This document shows, in pieces, positions 55,373-64,000 of a stretch of DNA of 64,000 nt. The translations under genes and the position numbers were made by a program. How positions within the stretch are numbered: position 1 is the first letter of the stretch; every line of letters begins with the position of its first letter. Under the pieces are notes generated by a model, which was not told where the DNA came from, did not search any database, and saw only the letters and a program-made list of their open reading frames with translations. Source of the DNA: Calycina herbarum (taxonomy: Eukaryota > Ascomycota > Leotiomycetes > Helotiales > Pezizellaceae); contig LLEY01000137.1 of the NCBI GenBank assembly GCA_001414485.1, positions 1 to 64,000 of the forward strand. Reading direction: 5' to 3'.

Positions 55373-56844
55373 TCATTCGGCTGCGGCAACCTTCTTCTTG
55401 ACGACCTTCTTCTTTACCACCGGGGCATCTCCATCAACCGCCGCGGCTTTCTTCACGACCTTCTTCTTTACTACTGGAGCATCTCCATCGGCCGCGGGCG
55501 TTGCAGGAGTTGCTGTTTTTTTCACCACGGCTTTCTTCACTGGTGTAGCCGCGGGGGCGGCTGGAGCTGGACTTGGAGTAGCAGTGCTTGCGATAGGAGC
55601 TGGTACTGGAGCTTGAGCAGATGGCAATCCGACAAGAGGAGCTTGCTCGGCTGGAAGTGGACCAGGTGCTTGGATTCCGGCGATCGCAAGACCAGCCATG
55701 GCGGGGTAGTTGTTCTCCTGGTCAACTAGAGCCAGTCGCTGCATCAAAACAGGATCGTGCATATCCTCCAAAGTATCAGACCATTGTTCGAATTGTTCCT
55801 TCCAGAAGATGATGATCGGCTGGTGTGCAGCTTCTGCATAGTCGAACTCGGAGGTTCGAGTATATCGGAGATTCCAGATCTCTCGGGCGAGTGCCTTGAG
55901 CTTGGCTACTACTGGGATCAAATTGTTGTGATATGGTTCTATGGAATTGTTAGTCGATGTCATTCTAGGGGTTGGAGGTCAGACTCACGAACTCGAGCGG
56001 CGTAGAAGATTGATTTCAAAGTCTCGAATTCCAAAATCATACGATGATAGAGTCTTGGTGCAGTAGCGACCCCAGCCGCCGACTCAGCTGGTGGAGGGGC
56101 GAGTCCATGGCCTGGACTGCTATTATACATGTTTCTGGACATATCCAATTGTGAACCTAGACTTGCACCAGCGAAGTGGTGAGCAGCTTGTGACTCGGCG
56201 GGGTACATCACGGTTGATGGGTAGGGTGCTTCTTGTTGGATGTTTGGAAGGTATTGGTTGGTTGGATGAATTGGTGTTGGATTTGCGAAGTTGCCGTTGG
56301 TGGTAGGAGGTGATGTAGGTTGGTTTGCCTCTGGATGTTGAGATTGTCCGAGGAAGTCCAAGATATTCGCAGTAAGTGAGTATGGAGCGTTTTGTTGTTG
56401 CTGATTTTGGTTTTGTTGTTGAGCTTGAGGTTGGGATTGTTGGTTTTGTTGATCGGGTTGGTGGTATGCTTGGTAGGAAGGTTGTTGTTGATTTGTGTTC
56501 TGTTGAGGTGTGTTTTGCTGTGGTGCTTGAGGTTGTTGCTGTTGAGTTGGGGCAGGGTGATGCGAAGCGGAAGATGACGGCCTTGATGTACCAAATTGCT
56601 GATTTATTGGTACAAGGGTTGGGTTCATATTAGGGCCTAGATGACCACTGTCATTCGCGTATTGGGGCTGATTCCAATTCTGAGTGGAACTTGGCCCGGT
56701 CTTGTTTTGATTTGCGTTTGCCTGGTGTGTAGGATTTGCGTTCTCAGAGATGAAAGTTCGAACAGAGTTGACACCAGATTTTGGGTCGAGAAGGAACTTC
56801 TTAAGTCCAGTCTCTTTATTCTTACTGCCTTCTTCAGCAGACAT
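55373..56844 (-). CDS. Gln/Asn/Pro-rich protein with Lys/Ala C-terminal repeats, 473 aa, 2 exons
   Basis: Exons 55989-56844 and 55373-55938, intron 50 bp. Residues 30-270 are low-complexity and prion-like, rich in Gln, Asn and Pro. A conserved-looking helical core begins at LYHRMILEFETLKSIFYAAR and continues after the intron with PYHNNLIPVVAKLKALAREI, FDYAEAAHQPIIIFWKEQFE and DTLEDMHDPVLMQRLALVDQ. The C-terminus is an Ala/Pro linker followed by two repeats of DGDAPVVKKKVVKK, a histone-H1-like basic tail. The core family is not recognised; a nuclear or DNA-associated role is a guess from the tail. It has no signal or membrane segments. Confidence 0.78.
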
Positions 56845-58310
56845 GTCTTGTGGGGGCTAAGAAATTAGAGAAGAAATTAAATAAGCGGGCAGGGAATTGA
56901 GGAGTAAGATATCCGGATCCTGTTGCTCTGCGAAACTCGTTGTTGGACTTTCAAGTGAGGATTTTTGCTGCAGCTTGACCAGATTTTATGGACTTTTCAG
57001 CCTTCTTTCTCCTCTTTTAATCTTACTTTTACCCTTTCCCTTATTTTGGATGCGCCAACTATGGAATGTCAAGTGGCAACAAACCCGATTTCTCGTTTTG
57101 CGGCTGAGCACGCATGAGGAAGTATGGATGCCTCTGGGTATGAGTGGCACATCTTACTGTGTTCTCCACAAATGTCGATTGGGAACTTTGAATATTAGTT
57201 GATTGATTACTAAACTCCGGCTATCAATTCGGGGCGTTCTGGGCATATCTGGGGACAGGTTGGAGATGTACAAGCACTAGACTTTTGGCGACGGGCTCGG
57301 CCGGTTTCTGGTAAAGTCTATCAACGGGAAAGTCTATGGGCGCCACAATAACTGCTTTTTGGCCTCAAATTGCGGCCTCTAATTCTATTTTATTGGATAT
57401 ATCTGCCTTGTGGTTGAAAATATTCGAGGAGGTTAACTCAATCGGGTCACTTGTCAAAACACTACCCCCCATTTCGCTTGTCAGATAGCCGAGAGCCCGC
57501 CCCGCATACCCGGGTATATCCCACAAGTAAGCTTAAATGCACACCGGGAAACATCTACAATGCCACAACCACGTTTGTTTGGAAGAAATAGAGTCACATT
57601 TGATACCCTGCTTACGCTATCTCTACGATCACAAAGGTCAAATGATTCTCGTTTTGGTAGAGGGCAATTGCGTTGCGTATGCAGCCCGAATGTGATGATA
57701 TCGCGAGCACAATAGCCGACTGGCGTCTGTGGAGTCAGCCAACACAAGCTTTTGCTTGCATTTGAAATAGCAAGGGGCACGGCTCTTGGTAAATATTGTC
57801 TGAAATACGAATTTTTGAAATGAAATCTCTGGTGGCTGAAATATCGCATCAGGTCAGCTTTTAGTAAAGCGTTGAGGGGTTCACAGGGAGGGGCCAACTT
57901 TTGCATGCTTCTTGTGTACCATTGCCTACTTCGCACCCGAGATTGCCTAAATCTGTTGCATCTAATTTTAAGTTGGAGGTTTGCTCGGTCTCTGTCTCTT
58001 GAGTGTATTCTGTTTGAAAGCTTTGACATTATCAAGCAATACAATCGAAAGCATGCGGAGCTGATAAAGCAAACTGAATGAGGATGTTGAGATGGGGCTG
58101 AGAAGAAGGCGTTGCTTGGCAATTTTGCTCCCAATTTCTCTTTGTAGAAGGAATTGGGGGAGAATATATAATGGCGCTTAGCATGATACGCTCTCGCCAA
58201 TTCCATCTCTGTGCGCTGACTTCCTCAACACTTGTATCGTTCTTGTATTCTTAACTTCAACAGCTTCATACGCACCACTCAAGTAACTTCCCAAGTAATA
58301 GATATTCAAA
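56845..58310. other. 1.5-kb divergent promoter region
   Basis: Lies between the Q-rich gene (minus) and the acidic-tail gene (plus). A 241-codon minus frame at 57481-58206 is rejected as chance. A TATA-like gaatatataatgg is at 58153-58165, about 150 bp before the plus-strand ATG. Confidence 0.4.
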
Positions 58311-59943
58311 ATGGCGGCTCAAGGTGCAATGGTCCTGAAAGGTAATCTCATCGCACCTCACTAAATCTAACCAGTGGCTAACTCTTTAGGCCTCCTCACT
58401 GGAGGGGATGGGAAACAAGCTTCGGCTGGGGATGCTATGAACCAAGTCGTCGAGGTTGCTGAAGGTGCTAGCAAACTTATAGACATAATTCGAGAACAAG
58501 CCAACAAATCCAAAGAAGCCGCAAGGCAAGACGACAACGAATTCATCATAAGAAAAAACTTCCTCGACAACTCCGTTGCACTCCTCAAAGATGCAACATT
58601 GGGACAATATAACATTGTCATTGCGACTGACATCGAAGGAGATGAGTTCAAGGACCTCCAAGGGCGATTGTTGCCCATGGATACGCTGGATCTTGAGATC
58701 GCACCAGGGAAAATGGTGAAATTCCTCGTGTATCTCTTTGACACCGGAAAATATCTTCGCCGAGGAAAGTGGGAAGGTAATTATTGGGCTTGGACTGGCG
58801 AAAGCAAGAAATTTAGCCAGTTTGGTGATCCAGCTATGCATGTTCATTTCGACAACGCCCAGACAAAACTCAATCCGGACGATATCAAGAAGAAGAATGA
58901 AGAGTCGGGAGCCACAAAGAAAGCCGCCGATGATGCGGCAGCCGCTTCGAAAATCTCTGAGGAAATCGCAAAAGCCGATAATGAGGAAACGCTGGCGCTG
59001 GAGGCTGCCACGAAACTCGATGCGTGAGATTTGCTTCCCCCCGAGTGCAAATGGTGTACTGACGAACTTCCAGGGAAGGAAATTTGGAAGAAGGAGAGGA
59101 TCGACCTGAGCGTGAGACCAAAACGAAGGAAGAAATGGAAGAAATGGAAGAGAAAGCCAAGAAAGCACGAGATGCGAAGCCTAAAAATCAAAAGGCAAAA
59201 GATGAAGAAGAGGTGCGAGTAATGCTGAAATCAATTCGGAAACATACTGACAGTTTCTTTAGGAACCTGAAGATAACGCCGAGCCACAGGAAGATGGAGA
59301 GGTATGAAAGAACTACTTGAGGTGCTGAGCTATACTGATTATAAAACTAAACAGGATGCTGAGGAAGAGGTTGATGCTGACCTGGATGAAGAAGAAGAGG
59401 TAGGAATAATTCTGTCGAAGTATTGAAGAGTACTGACGTCGTGCTTTTAGGATGGCGCAGAGCCCGAAGCTGAGGAAGAGGAGGAGGTACTGCAAACCTT
59501 TTTTTAATGCGAAAGATTCACACAGATTTGCGCTGACTTGTGTTCTCTAGGGGGAGGAAGAGAATGAGGAAGCTGACGCTGGCGAAGAAGAGGTATGACG
59601 AATCTTATCATTCATCAGTTTGCGGAAATACTTTCTAATGAATGAAATAGGACAAGGCCGATGATGATGAAGAAGAAGGCGAGGAGGTGGTGGCTGATGA
59701 GGAAGAGGAGGTACTGCTTGCCTTTTCTTAGTGATAAACGGGGTAACTCGCTAATGGTATTCGCGATAGGAAAATTTCGAAGATGAGGTGGAGGCCGAGG
59801 AGGATGAACAACCAGAAGACGAGGCCGAGGCGGATGAGGAGGAGGTGGTGAAAGAAGAAGAAGAGAAGCCAAAGGGTGGCAGTAAAAAGAGAACGAATAC
59901 CAAGACAAGAAAAGTGACCAATGAAGAGGAAGACGAGGAATAA
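58311..59943 (+). CDS. Unknown protein with acidic tail encoded by a mini-exon array, 399 aa, 9 exons
   Basis: Exons 58311-58341, 58390-59023, 59074-59212, 59263-59301, 59355-59399, 59451-59486, 59551-59592, 59651-59710 and 59770-59943 splice in frame. Residues 1-220 form a folded-looking part (KGLLTGGDGKQASAGDAMNQ, LGQYNIVIATDIEGDEF, VKFLVYLFDTGKYLRRGKWE, FGDPAMHVHFDNAQTKLNPD), whose family I do not recognise. It is followed by an Ala/Lys/Glu helix and about 150 residues of nearly pure Glu/Asp, ending in a basic GGSKKRTNTKTRK and EEEDEE. Exons 4-8 are 36-60 bp, all phase 0, each ending in GAG before GT. The acidic tail resembles histone-chaperone tails; that role is inference. Intron 2 has an immediate TGA if retained. 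Confidence 0.82.
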
Positions 59944-60795
59944 GGGGTGCTAGAGTGACAGGAGAGAGGAGGTTGTTGGGGTTAACATTTTTAGACTTGC
60001 TAGCTTATTCCAAGAAGTTCGGGTAATATTAGAATGCTATTGTTTATTCGTTACTTATGGGGTTTGATGGGTGGCTGAGGACACGCGTGGTGATGGGTAT
60101 GTCTTCCCGCTCTTTCGGCTATCCTATCGGAAGTATGGTCCAGAATTTCATATTCGCCATTTTGGTGGCCTTACCGGAAATCGAGACTCTTTCAGGAAGC
60201 ATGTATAGTAGAAGCGGCAGTAGATACTTGAGGTTCGTACCTGCCTATCTAGCTCTTATTGTTCGAGCTTTCTAGGGTAATTAAAACGATTGTTCTAAAC
60301 AGTTGGAATACTTTAGAATATTAACGTAATATTTTCGAAAAATCAAGTTCAATTGTCTCAAAGTCTTTACTATTTAGGATAATGCTAAATTGTACTACGA
60401 AATTGGGGCAAATTGACAATGAGCTTGTCCGCCACGTGGCAAGTCTTATCACCATATGCCACATAATATGTTCTGTAGACAAGAAACTTCAAAGATCAAA
60501 CCAAATATACGAGCTTGCCGCGAATTATATGGAAGGCATTATTGTAGTTTGACACCTGCCTATACCGCACCAAGTTCGGTGTTCGTTGAAGAGACTTAAA
60601 ATCATTAAACATGCAATATTTAACTTCAATTATGATACGAGCAAGTATAACAACCCCAGTTTTGTACAACAAAAAAACACTGAACAAAACGAATTACCCA
60701 TGAAGTAAAACCCCACTAATTATTGACAAACAAACTCTTTCGCGAAAGCAATTTTCCACCACTCTTTCTTCCAATCCCAAGGAAAGGCTTTCCCC
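59944..60795. other. Intergenic between convergent genes
   Basis: 850 bp of AT-rich 3' flanks. Nothing recognised. Confidence 0.45.
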
Positions 60796-61668
60796 TCATG
60801 TAAATGCACTCAATAACCCAGTAGCACCTTCTCCTAACCCCTCAGCCAACTTTAGCTTGGAGTTAACATGTCTGTTCTTCCTCAGTAGAATGAAGGTACC
60901 GATAGCAAACAAGATTTTGGCGATCGTTTCGATAAGAGAAATATACCAAGTAATCGACTATCCATAACAATCAGCATCATTCCTTTCAAGCAAAGCAACA
61001 AATTATAGACATACCTGAATCTTACACAACCGATCAAAATCCACACTGGCATTCCCCTTGTGCTGCAGCTCCCCAGCCAGTTCACTGCAACTCCAGCCCC
61101 AGAGGTCATTCAACGCCTTCTCGTACCGATAAAGGAACGTAACCAGTAACCACATCGAAATGTGTATCGCGTAGGTGAAAACCACTACTTTCCAACTATT
61201 GGCAGCCCGCTTGAAGCAACAGCAAAAAAGAAGCAACGCCAAAAGACTCACACAAAATGTAATAAAACTTGCTGCCAAAACAAGTATCGTAGGCCACGTT
61301 TTCCAGTTCTTTGCCCATATGCTTCTTCCTAGTGCCTGCTCGTCTCTTGTGCTGTAGAAGGTAAAAATTGTGAATGCCATGAATGCGAACATTATGAGAT
61401 TGGTTATTGAGGAGATGCCGCGGGAGAGTGCTGAGAGAGCGGAAATTCGTTTGTGTATTTTCTCGGCGAGGACTTTGAGGGAGACTCTTTCGTGGAGAGT
61501 TCCATCTTTCTTTGGATTTAGTGGTGGTGGTGCTGAGTATTGGTAGGGTTGCTGGGGGTTGTTGTGTTCATTGACATGACTGTAGCCTTGCTGTGGTGGT
61601 GGTTGATGAAGCCCCATCAACGGTATTGTTGGCTGTTGAGCTTGAGGATATTGTGGATAGTGGCTCAT
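60796..61668 (-). CDS. Four-transmembrane (MARVEL-like) protein, 271 aa, 2 exons
   Basis: Exons 61015-61668 and 60796-60957, intron 57 bp; ATG at 61668, the first in the frame. Residues 1-65 are Pro/Gln/Tyr-rich and cytosolic. Four hydrophobic helices follow: ITNLIMFAFMAFTIFTFY (about 92), TILVLAASFITFCVSLLALL (about 131), VVFTYAIHISMWLLVTFLY (about 164) and, from exon 2, YISLIETIAKILFAIGTFIL. The loop between helices 3 and 4 contains two Cys (WGWSCSELAG and DRLCKI) that could pair outside. This topology resembles fungal MARVEL-type membrane proteins. Function unknown. Confidence 0.82.
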
Positions 61669-63531
61669 TTTGGCGGTTGGTGAGTGACAATAGAGAAATT
61701 TGGGATCAATAACCACGTTTTAGTGAGTAGAAGAAGTTTCTGATCGCTGTAAGAAATTCTCTTATGGTAGAAATTACTAGCTATCGCCCTTTTCAAGCTT
61801 CGATTCCGATTATTAGCCACTAAAATAGTGTCGGCCGTCCCGCTGTCTGGGGCTGAGTTTGATGTGCAATGATCATTTAAAAAACCTTTGGGCTGGTAAA
61901 TGCTGATAATTTAGTGTCATGGCATTTTCCACATACGGCAGTGCGGCTCATTACCACGTGGCTCAATCTCTGTTTAGGTGGAGGATAATATAAACTGATA
62001 GCTGACGAGAGAGCTATCTCGAGGTGAGATAGGCTTTGAAGTGAGGAAATTGAGCTCGCACATGTGATAGAAAACCGCAATAAGCAACGCAAAGCTTAGT
62101 TAAGTTCAAAAGCGCTAGAAGCTGGGAGATTGCTGACAATGTTATCATATCTGAGGGTATTCGGTTATTACAAAGACTCCACCCTCTTGGTGGCTTGGAA
62201 TACCCCATGTTGATAGCCGAAGTCAGCATGCAGTCATTTGGCGGCTGCAAAGAGTTGAATCTTGGGGCATGAAAGACTGTGAATGACTTGAATAGCCCAG
62301 CAAATTATTAATAGTGGACATAAATGAGACGTGAAAGTTGAAATTAAAATAGCAAAACTGAATTGCCATCTCTCTCAGACTTGTGCTTCGTGAGTTATTC
62401 TTAAATTTTCGCCTCAACGGCAGGCTTCGGAGATAAACCAATTTTCTCTTGACCTATCGATCAAACAATTCATATTCAGAGTATATAGATCCGATATGTG
62501 CAAATGGCAATAACCAAAAAACTCGAGTATGACAAAGTCAATCTGTGGATGATCGAGTCGCAGATTTGCGAGAATCTCCGAATCAGTAGGACCTGCATAT
62601 TTCATGGAAGACAGAAATTATTCAAGGAACTGGCAACACAAACAAAATTTTGCAAGATAGGGGCCTGTAAACTTCGCCGTTGGATGGAACCTTACCCAAG
62701 GACGAGTTTTTCTCGGTCACGTGCTTTGACTGAACAAGAACTGTGTCGCGCCTAGGAAAGAAAGTATTTGAGAATTTTTTGAGAAGAAGTTTTTCAGTCT
62801 CATTCGGTTTGCTTGATGGCGGCGATTAAAAAAGAAACTTTGGTGTATGGTCACGTTAGGGGGGGGGCTCTTTTGCAGTGCCCACCTGGTGAGATGGCGG
62901 CAGCCCGGTCAAGGAGACAACCCGAAGCGCGATCGAGTCGAGTCCTGTCGAGTTGACGTCGAGTTTGAGAGATCGTTCCTTCCTGACTTGAACTCAACCA
63001 TTGAGACGCGACACGGTGCCTCTGCAGTCGACATCGGACGCTTGGCAGCGGCGAGAAGGAGGTAAGGGAAGGCACGACTTCGCTCACACCCAGTATAAAC
63101 CCCCTCGCCCTATCCATATACATGATTTTTCATCGTCGAAAATGAATCGCGGGGGTGACGGCCGTGACGGTTAACAATGGAGAGTTGGGTCAGCCAACGA
63201 AATATTGTTCACAATGCGAAATCTCATTTCGAACAGTAGGTCCTTCAAAGGTGCGCCGTCGTCCACCGCTTCCTCGCAAACACCATTTTATCACAATTGA
63301 TCTGCAGGCTTGTCATGGCTCGGGTGTCGAGGTCGCTCTGACGCAGATGCGTCTGATGACACTCTTCAAATCGTCCAAGTATGCAGACAACTGGGGTAAT
63401 ACTTCCAACCACTTCTCTATTTCGTTCTCGTGTCAGTCCACTTGAATTGATTGGGATCAACCTGAAATCTCCGACGATGGACCTTCAAAAAATATGCGTG
63501 TATGTTCTATTCAAGTATCTTTCTACGTTCA
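61669..63531. other. 1.9-kb intergenic, nothing recognised
   Basis: No gene is supported. A G8 tract lies at about 62861 and short purine-rich stretches follow. Frames at 62498-63123 look non-coding. Confidence 0.4.
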
Positions 63532-63975
63532 TTACCACAGATGGAAGTTATTCCACGCTTTCCAATCTTTTCCCACTTTCCTTGCTTCAAGGTCCCTTTT
63601 CCAATCCGCTCCATTCGAAGTTCCATCGAGCGTCCCTGGATAATACACGGCTACTTCTGTTCCAAGAATCTGTCGTTTATCCCCACAAATCTCCCAAGGT
63701 CTTCCGCCCTCATCGTGGACGCAAAAAGGCCAGCCGACCCAACCATCGGTCTCTCTCCCGTTGCCCCGCGAGTATTTCTGGCAATGCGAATGGAACTTGA
63801 GTGCCCGAAGGATGTAAGGGATAGGCACGGTGTAATTACTACCTGCTGTGCCATTCTCCCCATGGCCGTCTTCGCCATTATTGAGCGTAACGATAAAACC
63901 TTTTATCCCGATACTGACCCATGTTCCTGAGGGAACCGTAACGGTGGTATTGGGATTTAACGCGAGGAACGCCAT
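63532..63975 (-). CDS. Hypothetical protein, possibly 5'-partial at window edge
   Basis: Open for 147 codons from an ATG at 63975, and the frame stays open to the window edge, so the true start may lie outside. Not recognised. It begins with hydrophobic MAFLALNPNTTVTVPSGTWV, then a Gly/Asn-rich loop, YTVPIPYILRALKFHSHCQ, GWVGWPFCVHDEGGRPWEIC and ILGTEVAVYYPGTLDG. The composition is protein-like. The stop follows NNFHLW at a TGGTAATG sequence that could also be a splice donor, so further exons to the left are possible. Confidence 0.5.
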   Translation of the reverse strand: MAFLALNPNTTVTVPSGTWVSIGIKGFIVTLNNGEDGHGENGTAGSNYTVPIPYILRALKFHSHCQKYSRGNGRETDGWVGWPFCVHDEGGRPWEICGDKRQILGTEVAVYYPGTLDGTSNGADWKRDLEARKVGKDWKAWNNFHLW

Positions 63976-64000
63976 GAGGATATCGGAATTTATACTATCA

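Noticed and set aside
57481..58206. 241-codon minus-strand ORF with ATG
   Set aside because: The translation is rich in Arg, Ser and Cys, has no domain-like pattern, and lies across the promoter of the gene at 58311. Probably chance.
1..64000. Apparent abundance of CACGTG boxes in intergenic DNA
   Set aside because: I counted about a dozen while reading; about 15 are expected by chance in 64 kb, so there is no enrichment.
1..64000. tRNA or rRNA genes
   Set aside because: I looked for T-loop words such as GGTTCGAATCC with matching acceptor stems and found none that fold convincingly; a tRNA scan would be needed to be sure.

Overview
This window looks like nuclear DNA of a filamentous ascomycete (Pezizomycotina), most likely a Leotiomycete. 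The evidence is many short GT-AG introns of about 48-60 bp, moderate GC in the genes, large intergenic gaps, and transposons damaged by C-to-T changes that turn CAA, CAG and TGG codons into stops, as expected from repeat-induced point mutation (RIP). The class-level placement is inference. Nothing suggests a bacterium, a plasmid or an organelle, and no rRNA, CRISPR or convincing tRNA was seen.

Layout. 1-5.6 kb is an AT-rich transposon graveyard: a hAT-type element split by a deleted Fot1/pogo element, then a TA-flanked element built around a 7-bp satellite. 5.7-7.3 kb carries an APH-type kinase-like gene. 7.9-10.9 kb holds a 160-bp MITE, a RIP-killed Tc1/mariner transposase and a 5'-truncated cytochrome P450. 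11.6-22 kb is a genic block: SprT-like metalloprotease, CinA-C protein (5 exons), an unknown basic protein, a zinc-ribbon protein and a DUR3 urea transporter (6 exons). 23.5-24.7 kb contains broken pieces of two unrelated genes. 25.4-29.1 kb carries a PRISE-like reductase and a fatty-acid desaturase. 29.6-31.3 kb is a small gene interrupted in frame by a 1.3-kb mariner element. 31.3-38 kb is mostly non-coding and holds one small unknown gene, degenerate repeats and a MITE-like inverted repeat. 38-62 kb is again genic: LicD-family protein, purine-cytosine permease, secreted SMP-30-like protein, type-B carboxylesterase, serine beta-lactamase-fold protein, PTH11/rhodopsin-type 7TM protein, a Q-rich protein, an acidic protein with an array of mini-exons, and a 4-TM protein. 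A partial gene runs to or off the right edge.

No biosynthetic cluster or operon logic is evident; the genes read as independent units. Two nitrogen-source transporters (urea, purine/cytosine) and several secreted hydrolase-like proteins fit a saprotroph or plant-associated lifestyle. The least explained signals are a cluster of about 29-bp palindromes at 44.5-45.0 kb and the phase-0 glutamate-rich mini-exon array at 59.2-59.9 kb. All multi-exon models were built by hand: splice sites and phases were checked so that each reading frame closes, but none has transcript support.
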